Origin: Erigeron canadensis
Lineage: Eukaryota; Streptophyta; Magnoliopsida; Asterales; Asteraceae
Direction: 5' to 3'
DNA length: 64,000 nucleotides
Assembly: GCF_010389155.1 (NCBI RefSeq)
Contig: NC_057768.1
Location: forward strand, 25,553,966-25,617,965
Positions 11,466 to 24,574 of the stretch are shown in pieces. How positions within the stretch are numbered: position 1 is the first letter of the stretch; every line of letters begins with the position of its first letter. The notes beneath the pieces were generated by a model. That model did not search any database. It saw only the letters and a program-made list of their open reading frames with translations, and was not told the DNA's origin. The translations under genes and the position numbers were made by a program.

Positions 11466-12274
11466 AATGGTCTAAGTAGTTAAGGACCAAAATATAAAGT
11501 AAATATTAACAACCAACATTTGGCAATAAAAATTGTTTTGTTTACCGCTGCATGCAACTCAGTCTCGAATGCAACTTACTAGCATTGCAATATTACAGCT
11601 GCAAAATTAAAATGAAAGAATACGTAAAGAAATAATGGATACACGAATATGACAAATTGGTTTGTTTAATTAAATGGATTCCTCTATGTTACTCAAAGAA
11701 TATTTATCTAACGTCAAAAAGATGTCAACACATTCGTTCTGGATGATTAAATAACATATCGTTCCATTTGTTTATTAATTCTTTTCAGTTAATTAATACT
11801 AAATTGATTTCAACTATCATGGAGTGTAAGGATGAAATTGCTCCCATTAAACAAAAGTCACTATAGTTGCAAATTGCCACCTTGTGAACAAAAAATATTT
11901 GTGAAAGCAACCCTAGCTTTCAAGTTTTAACTTACTAGTCATTCTTAACCTAACATTTTAAAATTTAGGTTTAGATCATCTCATCATCATGCAATTGAAC
12001 GATTTTTTCTTGGCTATTTCCTGAGCTTTTTCATGGGCCATAATAATGCTTACTTTGTAAGAAATATACATAAGTCCAGATCTTAAATTAACATTCATCC
12101 TTAGGACAAACCATATGATTATCTGTGTTAACATACTAAAAGTCTATAACATTGAATATAATTTTTGAATTTGATGATACATGGAATGTGATATAATGTG
12201 CCTAACCCACACACAAACATAGATCGTAAGTCGTGTCCATATATTGATATATGTAACTAACAATTTATAATATA
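11466..12274. other. AT-rich intergenic DNA
   Basis: No gene, RNA gene or complete element seen. A CAACTCAGTCTCGAATG echo of the SINE end occurs at about 11555-11572, a small local duplication. Confidence 0.45.
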
Positions 12275-12934
12275 CTAGTTCTTTTACCCACACGATATTC
12301 GGCTAAGTAAAATATCGTAAAACCGGTTAACAAAAACATTAAACAACATGAGTTGAATCTGGACTCGACATTATAAAGAAAGATTATAACATATTTTCAA
12401 TAAAATACATAGCAACAATGAAACTCAAAAAATATCCCAATATGTCTTATTGTATATATGTCAAAATGGTAATCGATTTTTACAAATGATTATAAATCAA
12501 CAAAAAAAAAAACAACCAATTACATACATAAAAATCTAAAAACAACCCAATACTTATTTTAATAAAATAAAAAGTTAGATAAATAAAAATTTTAATTCTA
12601 ATATACACTATATTATGCGTAGGTCCATGTTTCAATAATCAAAGTAGCTATCGATGATGTATTTAATTACACGTGATCTTCAATTTTGGTTAGGAAAAAA
12701 AACAAGTTTTAGCTAAAATAAATAGATTTTAATACCTATATAGCATTAGAAATTAGGTAAGTCATTACTTTTTAATATTTAAATTAATTTTGTTTTAAGA
12801 ATAGAAAAATATTATTAAAAAATATGTAGAGATGCCACATAAGATTTATCGTATATGGTAATGTTATAAGATAACTTTTAGTTGAGGATGCCTTAGAATC
12901 GTTCGGATTCCTACTGTTTTAATAATTATATAGA
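12275..12934 (-). mobile_element. non-autonomous Helitron (660 bp)
   Basis: On the minus strand it begins A^TCTATATAATTATTAAAAC (12934) and ends CTAG^T (12275), the exact Helitron border rule with insertion into AT. A 7-bp hairpin CGATATT...AATATCG lies at 12294-12318, followed by 14-20 nt to CTAG. No Rep or helicase coding; the inside is AT-rich. Confidence 0.75.
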
Positions 12935-12952
12935 TATTGAGTCCACACAATA

Positions 12953-13961
12953 GGGATAAAGGCATGGGAGTGTAACCAACTATGACTAAAAGACTATGTA
13001 ATGTAACAATCTACTAGACTTGCTATCTAGTGTAACCAACTATGTTTTTTGAGTTATGCAATGTAAGAAAACCGGTTAGTCATCAAGTTATCGGTTACCA
13101 CTTTAATTTTTATTTCTTTTTTATTAAAAAAATTGCCAGCCGAAGAAAGTGAATATTTAGCATATAATAAACACTAGATAGTTAAAAGCAGAATCTCTCT
13201 ACAAAATCTTAAATGCAAATCCAGATACCCCTTAATTAGGTTTGTTATATGCATATTGATACTTTTCCAATTTACGGTGTAGTTACCCGTCTTGTTAACC
13301 AACCTCAGATCTGGCACTTGTCCGAATTATTTACACTAAAGCTTCTGGTGTCATTTCCAATACATATGATGAGTTAATATTATATGCCTTCTAAAAGAAA
13401 CCTAAGTCCTCCCTTTGGTGTATCCAACAATGTGGTTTTAAATGTTTGATAATACTGTGAGTACTTGAAAGTGACAAGCAATATCAGGATTTTTTCCGGC
13501 GAATCACCATTTTTTTCGGCGAGTGTTGGATTAGAAAATTTTTGGTCAGGGTTTGTGCGAGATCAGTTTTTGAGTCGACTGGTGGTAGTTTCAAGCCTTA
13601 ATTCGAAGAAACAACAAAGTTATCGCGATTTTAATTTTTCCGGCGAGTGTTGAATTCGAAAACTTTTGGTCAGGGTTTGTGCGGGATCAATTTTTGAGTT
13701 GATTGGTGGTAGTTTCAAGTCTTAATTCGAAGAAACAACAAAGTTATCGCGAGTTTAATTTTTCCGGTGAATCACCATTTTTTCTGGCGAAACAACTACG
13801 GCCACATGTGTGTATAACCAGATGGAAACCTATTGTAGCAGGTTGCTTACATTGCATAACCCAAAAAACCAAAGTTGGTTACACTAGATAGCTAGTCGAG
13901 TAGATGGGTACATTACATAGCCTTTTGATCATAGTTGGTTACACTCCCATGCATTTATCCC
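12953..13961. mobile_element. long-TIR Mutator-like element with internal tandem repeat
   Basis: Arms of about 115 bp are inverted copies: GGGATAAAGGCATGGGAGTG... on the left, and the complement of the right reads GGGATAAATGCATGGGAGTG.... Flanking 9-mers CACACAATA and CATAAAATA match 7 of 9, as for an old Mutator-type insertion. Each arm repeats GTGTAACCAACTATG twice. No transposase frame. Confidence 0.65.
13517..13766 (+). repeat. two-copy tandem repeat, about 124-bp unit
   Basis: The unit starting CGGCGAGTGTTG occurs at 13517 and 13641, each continuing with TTTTGGTCAGGGTTTGTGCG and TTCGAAGAAACAACAAAG. Differences are few. The flanks CCGG(C/T)GAATCACCATTTTTT also match, so part of a third unit is present. 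It lies inside the long-TIR element. Short frames across it are not convincing as protein. Confidence 0.8.
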
Positions 13962-14559
13962 CATAAAATAATAACATGAACTGTAGCTAAAGTGGTTGTC
14001 CTACGCTCCTACTTGTATGTCCATCGACCTCTTAGGTCACACCAACGAGGCAACGATTAAGGTTTTGTTTAATCCTCATTTTCGATTACATGAAAACATA
14101 GTTTTCATTCATCCCCATCAATTTCTATCTTTCTTTCGAGTAGTGGTAAATCTACAACCATTTTTAACCAACAAACTTATAAATTATAATATATACCTGT
14201 ATAAATTCGTCTCCGTCTGAATTGTCATAAGTGGCTAAAAGTTGTCGTGTGTCAATACCCTCTTTCCAACACCTTTTGAACTAAAACCTGTTGGTCCTGA
14301 TCCATATCAATGAGGGAACCCAATGAAATAATATTATCTAGCCCCATTTCCCCAACCAACAATCACAAAAGACCCTAAGCTCAATAACATACAAGCCCAT
14401 TATGGAACATTTAAAATTGACCCAACCCACCGATAATTAAATATCTCAATGCCTCAATTGCCGTTTTTCTAAACCGAGTTTTTTCACAATTTTTTTTCTA
14501 GCTTTCCATGTTTTCTCAAGCTTCTTTTTCATTATTTGTAATTCTTTTTTGGGATTTTC

Positions 14560-15882
14560 TAAACAATGCCCCTAAGGCAATGGTTTAGATTTTCTATTAT
14601 GGAAACTATTCTTCAATTCATGTTCCACATCATAACGTATCAAGAACCTTTGAATCACATTTATTACCTTTAATTCATTTACCTAATAAAATACTAAAAT
14701 TTAGTTATCTATAATTCATTTACCTAATAAAAATATAGCAGACTCGTATAGAAATTTTTTTACTACTTTGACTAGTTGTATATATGTCATACGTACGTGT
14801 ATATCAATCTTCTCTAATAAATGTTAGGACACACAAATCCTAAATGGTGTTGCAATTCATGCATTTTGAATAATAAATTAATGTTGATGTGCTTTTTCTT
14901 CTGTGATGATGTGTTTAGCGAGCAGAAAATGAATATATACTGGGTGATATATAGCAATTCAAGATTGTGATGGTTGAGACATATAGCAATTCAAGATTGT
15001 GATACTTGATAAATGTTATAACATGCCATCTTCTCTTCCAGAACATGTCAAAGTTTGTTTCAAAGTAATACGTATATGATTACACTCACCCTTCATAAAC
15101 ACCTTATTTCGTTAAAGATTCAATTTGTTCGAGTACGTGGTTTTTTACCTGGTATTCTGCTAGTGACACCTCTTACAAACCCTTTTTTATTTAATAAATC
15201 GATCTTTACAAATAGAAAAACCATTTTGTAGGCATAGTGTGTTTGTAGAAAAGATGTGCCTCTTCGAAAATTTAAAAAAATTGCCGAACGAAAGATTCAT
15301 AATCAACAAGTCTCATCTTCTTCTACGGTTGGAGGCTTTGTTCAAATCCAAATTACACATGACTAGATACTTTACAATAGAAAGTTTATATAAAAACATC
15401 ATTACCAGAAAAACATTACATAAATAAATTCTTACGAGTAAATATATTTTTTCAAGGGATTGAGATATAAAAAACGAGTGTCACACTGTTAACGATAAAG
15501 AATGCGTGTTTAATTTCTTATAAATTTTGAATGACATTCGCTTCCTTTATGTACGTATTCACTGAAATTGCAACATGGTTTAGATTTTGTTTCTTACCGT
15601 CTTTTGAAGTAGATCGACACACTCACACACACTAAATATATATGACATATATAAAAGTAGTCAAAGAGTAAATGATTGTTATATTTTAATAGTAGTTTGT
15701 ATTAGGTAAATTAGTTAATGTTAATAAATGTGATGAAAAAAAAAAATTTAAAAGTTCTTGATACGTTGTCATTTGGAACATTAAGTGAAGAATACTTTCC
15801 ATAATAAAAAAACTAAACCATTAAGTGAAGAATACTTTCCATAATAAAAAAACTAAACCATTGCCTTAGGGGGCATTGTTTA
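14560..15882. mobile_element. long-TIR non-autonomous DNA element
   Basis: The left arm TAAACAATGCCCCTAAGGC is matched by the complement of the right end at 15882. Homology runs about 150 bp inward on each side, sharing CCTTTGAATC/TTCTTGATACGTT landmarks with scattered differences. The core is AT-rich and non-coding. No confident target duplication, so Mutator-like or foldback type is open. Confidence 0.65.
15781..15860 (+). repeat. exact 40-bp tandem duplication
   Basis: Two identical 40-bp units (15781-15820 and 15821-15860) lie in the right arm of the long-TIR element; the left arm has only one unit. A recent local duplication or slippage is likely. Confidence 0.95.
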
Positions 15883-17024
15883 TATGTTATTGTTTCTACA
15901 TGTTCTGCCCCCATTATGTGAGTCCATCGATTATGTACATGGAAACATATATCTGCTCCATTTTGCGCTCTTTTCTCAACAATGTTTAAGTCGTGCTTAG
16001 ATTTTAAATACTAGTTCTATCGATCACATTATGAATCCTATTCGTGTGTTAGAGTAGAAAACCAACTGTGGTACCAGTTTCTAGATTCATTGTTATGTGA
16101 GTGAATAAAGCTAGTATAATAAAACAATATATGTAATTGATAGGGATTTTCAAAACTTAGCATAGACTGTTAGAAATTTTCTAAGTTGAATTGTTAATGT
16201 AATTGTTGCTGGTAAGATAAATGGTACAAAATGTCTTCCTATTTGCTTCATATTTGTCATGATAAATGGTAAGATAAATGGCCATGCCTCCACACTAGTC
16301 TCTATACAATTGTCAGTTAATCTAGGCCATATTGGCAGGAAAATTGACTATTGTAGTAATATAATTAATGCATTAATTTCAACTGGAATTCTAATATCAA
16401 ATAATATCTTGAGTATCAATACTTTGACAGCAGTCATGGTATACAATACATTTCATCTAATAATATATAAGATGACAGCCAATGACAAATTGATGGCACA
16501 ACTACATAATGCATTCTAGATTTCTAGATTCTAGATTTCTAGTAGACCTTTCACTTCTGCAAGTTGTTGAAGAATAAGTCCTGCCATCTGTCTTTGAATT
16601 TTTAACAAACAATCCTACTACTATTACTATTAATGTCAATGAACGTCAATGATACCTAATCCGTTCATAGATAGGGTAAAAAAACTGTTCCCAGAAGGAC
16701 CTTGTTTGAGACTACTAGTGCTAATGTGTATATTAATGTTACTCTAATTGCTTTGACTTGAACTTATTCAGGATAAAGTGTCTTTCATACATGACACTCA
16801 ATAAACTTAATATTACATTGGATCATTTCATATTACACAAAACTATATCCATCATCTTTGTGATACCATACTTATGATTGATTTAGCAAAAAGGAGTTCT
16901 AATCTCAGTACCAAAAATGTACACTGGCTCTAGCCTCACAAGCCATTACCTTTGCTATAATATTACAAAAACAGATACACTTATGTATGTGAAGCTTTAA
17001 GCTACATATGTTACAATAATACAA
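15883..17024. other. intergenic DNA and 3' flank of the receptor kinase gene
   Basis: No gene seen. The small frame at 16259-16519 has no recognisable domain. The part next to 17024 should hold the 3' UTR and polyadenylation signals of the minus-strand receptor kinase gene; I could not fix a site. Confidence 0.5.
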
Positions 17025-20000
17025 TTATACTTTTTCAGTCTCTTTCTTGCTATCATCTTTGCTGACGATTATCGTTAAGAATTTACATGGCTCGGCTTCC
17101 TTCAACATCTTAACCACATTTCTCATCGTCGGCCTGAGGGTTGGGAGCTTAGAAGTACACATAATCGCAACCTTTAGCACTTTAATTGTTTCCTCCTTGT
17201 AAGGTTCAGGAATACTTGAATCAACAAGGCTTAGCACACTTTCCTTGTTCTTCAATTTACTGTATACCCAATACACTAAATCCTTGTTTTCACCATACTC
17301 GAACTCAATTGGTTTTTTCCCCGTCACAAGCTCCATTAGCACGACTCCAAAGCTGTACACATCGCTCTTTTCATTCACTTTGTATGTGTATCCATATTCT
17401 GTTACAATAAAAAAAGTCAAGCGTCGTTAGTAATGGCATCAAATACGACATTATAATGTCAAAAAAATTAAACAGGGCTAAAAGTAGAGGTTTACCAGGA
17501 GCGATGTAACCATGTGTACCGGCAATGACATGAGTAGAACCATTGGAGGTATCGGTTTGCACAATCTTGGCAAGCCCAAAATCGGCAATTCTTGGTTTCA
17601 AGTGCTCATCTAAAAGTATGTTACTAGACTTAACATCTCTATGAATCACTGGTCTTTCACATCCATGATGCAAATACTCTAACCCCTTTGCAGCTCCAAG
17701 AGCTATTTCATATCTTGTCTCCCAATCAAGTCCGAGTTTCTTAGTTGTATGCAAGCGGTCCCAAAGACTCCCATTAGGCATATATTCATACACCAACAGA
17801 CTCGAGTCTTCACTTGTGATACTACAATACAGTTTCACGACATTTACATGTCGTATAGAGCTCAAAGTCTCCACCTCCGCGTCAAACTCCAACGACTTCT
17901 GTTTATTAAAGTACTTTCTCTGCTTACCCAAATCCGAATTCATGATGTGCTTGACCGCAAGGTCAACACCGTTTTTAAGAGACACACGGTAGACTTGCCC
18001 TGACCCGCCTTTTCCAATCATATTCTCATCTTTAATTGCCTTCAGAATGTCATCTTCCATGAAGCTTAATACATGAAATGATCTCACATTCCAAGATTCA
18101 TCCTTCAAAGCACGCGATTCGTCATCCCCTTGACTTTTGCTCTTCACATAACACAAGTATGCCAGTAGGACCAAAACCACAGCTGACCCAACCGACAAGC
18201 AAGTGATAAGTGTCCGAATCACGGGTGATATACTACCCATATCAGAAGAACACTTTTGGAAATACTTGACATTTTGGCTGCAAAGCCCGGGATTTCCAGA
18301 AAAGCTTCCATTATAAGCCTCAATGGAAAGAGATCCCGGGATTGGGCCAGCTAATCTATTGTGAGATAAATCTAACAGACTTAACCTCAATGATGACAAG
18401 CTTTCAGGGATATGACCAGATAACTGATTTGAAGACAAATTTAACGTGTTAAGCGTCGGTAACCATCCTAAATCTTCTGGAATTCGGCCAGAAAACAAGT
18501 TATATGCCATGTTTATATCACCGAGAGAATCACAAGAGCGTAACGATTTGGGTATTTCACCAGTGAACCTGTTGTTATCCAAATGAAGACTTCCTAGCTG
18601 CTTTAACTCACCAATTTTTTCAGGAACTTTTCCCGAAAAATCATTATGACTTAAATCAATCATAACCAACGAATTAGCCTTTGTAATCTCGGGTACTAAT
18701 TCACCAGATAAACGATTATGAGCTGCAAATATCTGCCCCAATGTTTTTGCATTCTGTATATCTGATGTAATACTTCCTTCCAAAAAATTATTAGCAATAT
18801 CAATAATTTCAGCTTTAGGAAGCCCCCATATTCCATTAGGAACAACACCAGAAAGCATGTTGTCACTCACACGAAACCGAGTTAGTGTCTTACAATCAGA
18901 ATAACTTCTCGGGATCTGACCCGTGAAGTTATTCTGTAAAATAAGCAACTCAGTCATCACCCCATTCTTGCACATATCCGGAGGAATCTCTCCAGTGAGA
19001 AAATTTTCCGACACGTCTATGAAGTTAAAATCAGACCACGAACCAAGTTGCTTAGGAAGCGTCCCGGTTAACTTGTTTCGATATAAAGACAAGTTTACAA
19101 GATCCTTAAACTCGCCTATTTCAGGGGGAAATACACCGACTAACTCATTTTCAAATAATTGCAAGCTTTTGAGTTTACTCAAAGACTTAACTTCATTGAG
19201 ATCACCTTGCAGAAAATTAGTAGACGCGTCGAAAAATTCAAGGTTAGTTAAGTTACCTAACCCAACTGGAAGTTTGCCAGTTAAGTTATTGTTGAAAAGC
19301 TCAAGCTGCCATAAGTTTTTTAACTTAGTGATTTCTTTTGGAATTTCTCCAGTGAGGTAATTCATTGACATTTCGAGATTTTTTAGCTCCGTGAGTTCGC
19401 CTATGCCAGCTGGAATCTCTCCCCCGATACTGCAATTTGACATGTATAGCCAATTCAAACGGGTCAGCTTCAAAACTTCGTTTGGAAACTGATTGGTTTG
19501 ATTGAATGGATTGTCTCCGACACTTAACGCCACCAAATGTGTCATGTTTTCGAGTGCCGCCCATGGAAAAGCTCCTACATATTCATAGGATAAATAAATA
19601 AATAAATAAATAAAAATTCGATACATACTATCTTTGTAGAGTTCTAATAATATATATTTCAGAAGTTTTGGGTTTAATCCTAGGCATACTTAAACAGGAG
19701 TAAGATAGTTTGTAGAGTTATGATAATATATATTAACGTACTGTCGTTGTTGTGAACATATCATTTAAAAATATTTGACAGCATGTACAAATAGAAAAAG
19801 ATTAAAAAAAAAGTAATTAGTACCTGTGAATCCGCTGCTATTCACGTAAAGATACAAAAGTTGGTTCATGGAAGAAATATCAGGAACCGAACCCGAAAAA
19901 AAATTGTTTCCGAGGTCCAAGTAAGTCAACTTGGAGCATTTGTTGAGGTCTTGTGTCACAAAGCCGTGCAAATTATTGAACCCGAAAGAAAGCTTTTGTA

Positions 20001-20295
20001 ACGAGTTAAGTTGACAAATGGAATCAAATGGAATCGAACCAACAAGATTCTGATTCGATAACTCGATTTCTTTAACTGATGAAAAAGTATCATCACAAGT
20101 GATTCCAGTAAAGTCGCATATAGAATTATTTGAATTCCATGAATCAAATACTTTTGTTTTTGATTCGGATAAGGAGGTTTTGAGAGTTAACAAAAGGTCG
20201 AGCTCGTCTGAACTCGCGACAGCGATAAGTCCGAGGAGGAGAAGTACGATGAAGTTGTGTTTCCGGTGAGTGTCGACGGCTGGTTCCGGCAACAT
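17025..20295 (-). CDS. RLK7-like: LRR receptor-like kinase, RLK7/HAIKU2 type
   Basis: Complete gene of three exons: 20295-19824, 19574-17496 and 17398-17025, with GT-AG introns of 249 and 97 bp and consistent phase, giving 974 aa. Order: basic start and hydrophobic signal segment (about 13-28), LRR N-cap with SWNSNNSICDFTGITC, about 20 LRRs, transmembrane helix (about 611-634), kinase. Kinase motifs are intact: GKGGSGQV (about 675), AVKH lysine (about 696), HRDVKSSN (about 800; RD type) and DFGLA (about 821). Length, intron placement and the IAGTHGYIAPEYGY block fit the LRR-XI clade with Arabidopsis RLK7 and HAIKU2. Known: RLK7 perceives PIP peptides in immunity, HAIKU2 controls seed size. 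Which role applies cannot be told here. It should sit in the plasma membrane. Confidence 0.93.
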
Positions 20296-21529
20296 GGTAA
20301 TGGGACGTGAAGATTAAGTTGTCGTGTTTTTTTTTTCTTTTTTCGTGGTCGTTTTGAAATAGACTTTGGAAGTGGGCATATTTAAGATAGGCCCATAAAA
20401 GGTGGTGTTCACACGGAATTAGATAACGGCGTTAGGAAGTTTGTACGTTGTTACTAAAGTTAACGGACGTTAGATACAATTTTATAAAAGTTTGTTTTAT
20501 TTTACCCCTCCTATAAAAGTAATCAAAAAGTGTGTAGGATAAACCATTTTATCTTTTACCAAGTTTTACAAAATATTTTTTCCAGTTTTACAACACACAC
20601 AGGATCGAGATGTTTGAAGTTTTGAGGCTTAGATTTTGAGATATGTGATTTTGGGCCAAAATCTGAAGTTCACATTGTGATTTTTCCTAAATCACAACTA
20701 TCATGTCGTAGTGAGGTTTGCGATTTTGTCAAAATCTCAATGCAACACTTAAAAATTACTCTTATCCACGAATTGTGAAGTTCGAGATTTTCCCAATGCG
20801 TTACAACTAGGGTGGCAATTTTTAAATGCGACACGGGATAAGCGACTTTAGTTGACCCTAAATGGGTGTGGGTCATGAACCGATCGACACAATCAACACA
20901 TCTAACCAATGGGTTATCTTTGGGTTTACCCATTCATAACGTACGGGAAGTGATCGGTATATTACCAGTCTTTGACGATACACCATTAAATATTTTACAA
21001 GGTTATACTGTACAACACAATAAAACATATTTAGTGGGGTATTGTCAAAAACTAATGGTGTACAGATCAACATTTATTCATAACCCGTAAACCCGTTAAT
21101 AACTTCAAATAGAAAAATTGAATAATTATAATTCAAATGTTTGATTGTAAATTCATTCCTAAATATTTATAGGTGCTGGGTTGTTGTGCGTTTATACATC
21201 ACTTATATAATATGGTATTTCAGTATTTTCGATTTCTAGAATGTTTATTTGGGTTCATTGGATGTTTGTTTTTTCAGAAGTAGATGATGATATGATTGTG
21301 ATGTTAATTGTTAAAGGACTCTAACTTCTAACATCATGAGATAGTTGACTATTGAAGTAGTATTCAATTATTTTCAATGTATTATCATCTATGTGTTTGT
21401 TATGGGAAATGATACACTTATCATAATACTTGATATATTTAATGATTTATTAACTTGTATAATGTGTTATAAAAGGTGTATTTTGTAATAAATAAATTAA
21501 TATATAAAGAAAAAGAATAAAGAAATTGT
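20296..21529. other. promoter side of the receptor kinase gene, then repeat debris
   Basis: Just upstream of the minus-strand start lie a long T run and, on the gene's strand, TTTTATGGGCC (a site-II-like TGGGCC) and a TTAAATATG stretch that could act as TATA. From about 20808 a sequence opens with AGGGTGGCAATTTTT and CGACACGGG and closes near 21090 with CGTAAACCCG, resembling a common plant hAT-type MITE. No gene. Confidence 0.4.
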
Positions 21530-21670
21530 TTAGTATCGTTTTTCGTGATTTTGGGCCCCAAGACATTGACGGTGTAAGGGGATAATAAGACAGACCTTAC
21601 CTCTACCTAAGTAGAGAGGCTGATTTTGTTTGGAATGTGAATCGAACCCATGAGTAATGTGATAAATTAA
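21530..21670 (-). mobile_element. degenerate tRNA-derived SINE
   Basis: Minus-strand B-box-like GGGTTCGATTC (plus GAATCGAACCC near 21640-21650), and a body with ACCTTACCTCTACCTAAGTAGAGAGGCTG on the plus strand, like the SINE at 11.2 kb. Ends uncertain. Confidence 0.45.
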
Positions 21671-21680
21671 TATATGAATT

Positions 21681-23377
21681 AGGGGCGAGCAAAAACCGAA
21701 CCGAAAAACCGAAAACAAAAAAAAAACCAAACTAAAGAAGAAACCATTGGTTTCGGTTTTGATTTTTCAAAAAACCGACTTTAACGGTTCCGTTTGGATT
21801 TATTTATAAAAACCTAGCATATAAACCGAAACGAAACGAACCGAACCGAATGTTTTAAAAGTAATCTCAAAGTTTAATTTGCCAATTTCATCTTCAATAT
21901 GTTAATAAACAATCTTGCTTGCTACTGTATTACGAACAAATAGTATTCAAAACATATTTATTTTGACTTTAGTCTTACACTTGATTACTTTGGTGAACAT
22001 TTTGGGAAAGGTTAAAACTCAAGTTCATAAAGGTATATACATTGTTACTTCCAAGGACGTCTATTGTAACTATTGAAGATAAAAAAAAAAAAAAAAACTT
22101 CATGTCTGAATCATCTTCTTTGTGGTTCTCTCTGCAACTCCATACTTTCTCCATTTAGATTCTGCATATGGCTTTAAATTTTATTGTTACTTACAAGTTC
22201 ATTAACGTAAACAGGGAGTATTATTTATGTTAAAACCGAACAAAAACCGAAACAAACTCAAAACCGAACCGCAAAATCGAAGAGTTAAGTACTTTTTTCG
22301 TCCCTGTGGTTTATCGCTTTATCACTTTTCCTCATCGCCGTTAAATTTTTGCTAAAATCATCCTCGTGGTTTGCATTTCGTCCCTGGATCCGTTAACCTT
22401 GCACGTGAGGGGCATTTATGTTTTTTCACCCATGGTTAAGTGCAAAATTCGTCCTTATGGTTTGTTGTTTTTGCATTTTTCATCCTTGTCTTTAACGAAC
22501 CTCCAAACAAGAATTTAAAAAAAAAAAACAAAACAAGCTTAAACCAAAAACTTGTATATAGCTACATATGAATATTTAATTTAATACCGGCCAGTACGAA
22601 TAATTTAATTTATTTTATTTTATTTCTAAAAATGTTATAAAACGTACTGTAATTTAACGTAAATAGTTAAAATATAATTACTATCCACTAAAAAAAAAAA
22701 ATACCTAATAGACACTTTATAACAAACTATAAGTTTTAAAGTTTACAAAATACAAAAAAATCATTCAAATATTATAAAAATAATTTTTAAAAAAATTCAA
22801 AACATTAAAATGAGAATAACGAAACGGTAATACCAAAAAAATATCAATAATACCGGAAATAGTTGTACCGGAGTACCCCCCGAGATAACGGTAACACCGA
22901 CCGGTATATACCTCTATTTAAAACAATGTATATACGTGTTTGCATTTGAAGGTGAATGACTAGATCTTCAAATATAGGTATATATAGGTTTTTGTTTTAT
23001 TGGATTAAATTCTTACGGATAATTTTTGTTTGTTAACGGCGAGAATGAAAAATGCAAAAAGAACAAATCACAGGGATGATTTTTGCACTTAAATTGGTGA
23101 AAAGATGAAAATGCCCCTCACGTGACTTGCATGTGAGAGGGTTAACGACAAAGTTATAACGGCAGGGATGAAATGCAAACCACGGGGATGATTTTAGCCA
23201 AAAGTTAACCGCGAGGACAAAATATGATAAAACGATAAACCACATGGACGAAAAAATGTACTTAACTCAAAATCAAAAAACCAAACCGTTGAAAAACCGA
23301 ACCAATCGGTTTGAAAAAACTGAAAACCGAATTAGTCGGTTTCGGTTTTAGGGTAAAACCGACCCAATCTCAGCCCT
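21681..23377. mobile_element. CCGAA-rich inverted-repeat element, split by a Mutator-like insertion
   Basis: The left end AGGGGCGAGCAAAAACCGAA and right end (complement AGGGCTGAGATTGGGTCGG) are inverted, and both arms are built of ACCGAA, AACCG and TTTCGGTTTT words. The outer element is interrupted at 22282-23268. No coding. Similar CCGAA debris occurs near 34.68-34.86 kb. Confidence 0.55.
22282..23268. mobile_element. Mutator-like non-autonomous element with long TIRs
   Basis: TIRs begin GAGTTAAGTAC and extend more than 200 bp with matched blocks (GTCCCTGTGGTTTATCG, GGGGATGATTTTAGC, CCCCTCACGTGA). Flanking 9-mers AAAATCGAA (22273-22281) and AAAATCAAA (23269-23277) match 8 of 9, the duplication length of Mutator elements. 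The inside holds a smaller TACCGGCCAGTAC/GACCGGTATA inverted pair. Confidence 0.8.
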
Positions 23378-24574
23378 AATATATGTGGTATTAATATCTC
23401 CATCCTATCTACAATATATAAACACTATATATCACTCATTATAGGAGTATTAGTTAATTAAGTATTAGATAATATTGCGTAGCTTTAGATGGATTTCCAC
23501 GCAATACGACGGGATAGCGGTGGCAGCTATGGGTAGTGGCGGCGGCTGCGAGCAGTATACTTTGTTGATATAAAAATAACTGGTATTAAAAAAATAATAT
23601 ACTTACTTTATAAATTGACGAATATATGTTGTAAATTTTTCTATTAAAATATTTAAAACATATCAATAAAGAATGAAAATAGACAATACAAAAATAAGGG
23701 TAAAACACGAATTTCAAATCATCATATGAAAAAAATTATGAGGGTGGGTTATAAAATCCACCAATTTAAGTACATTTTGTATATTTTTGCATTAATAAGT
23801 TTGACATTGAATTTGTATCTTAATCTTCAATGTAATAAATTGATTGAACACCAAATCGTGTTTAAGATGAAGATTCAACTATGAACTCTGTCTAGATGAA
23901 TATATGTATGTTAAGACGATCCTTTGGCAATTCCTAATTAGTAGAGTCAAACCACTTTATCCTTTAGAAATGTTTTTATTGTTTTTCTGATAACAGATAA
24001 CATATTTTTTTGAGAATGTAAATCTCTTCTTTTATAAAAGTGGTATATCTTGTTAAAGGTAATGGAAAAACTATATCTTGTGATTTATGTGCAATGATAA
24101 TGGTGAGTCACCGGACATAAGTTATATGCAATGTGTCTTTGGATACCAATGCGACTCATAGGATCAGAAAGTTTCACCCATTTACTCTTGTTTTAGGAGA
24201 AGTGCATTAGTGGACCCGAAGTTAGCTTAAGATAATATTTAAGCCCTAAGAAATCAACTTCAAGACTTATTAAGGATCATAACGTGATCCGATTTTATTT
24301 CTTTCTATAGTTAATTATTTCGTGTATACTTTTTAACTAGGAAAGTGTTTATGTAGATAAGGTTCAGGTCACGTATGAGCATAAGTAATATTAAGTATAA
24401 TTTAATTTGTTCATATGTGAACGAATTTGTTCACATATACGATACATATATGAACATCAAGTTATAATTCAAAAGTTTCATGGTTTTTTCCATTCAAATG
24501 ATTCTCAAATGAACATTTTCTTCCAATTTGAGCACATGACAACGGTCTTATTTACAAAACTAATATTAAAAAGT
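23378..24574. other. AT-rich intergenic DNA
   Basis: No gene or complete element seen. A short GC-rich GGTGGCAGC/GGCGGCTGCG patch near 23518-23550 is isolated. Confidence 0.45.

Noticed and set aside
16259..16519. 86-aa open frame near the receptor kinase 3' flank
   Set aside because: No motif or promoter; chance frame in AT-rich DNA.
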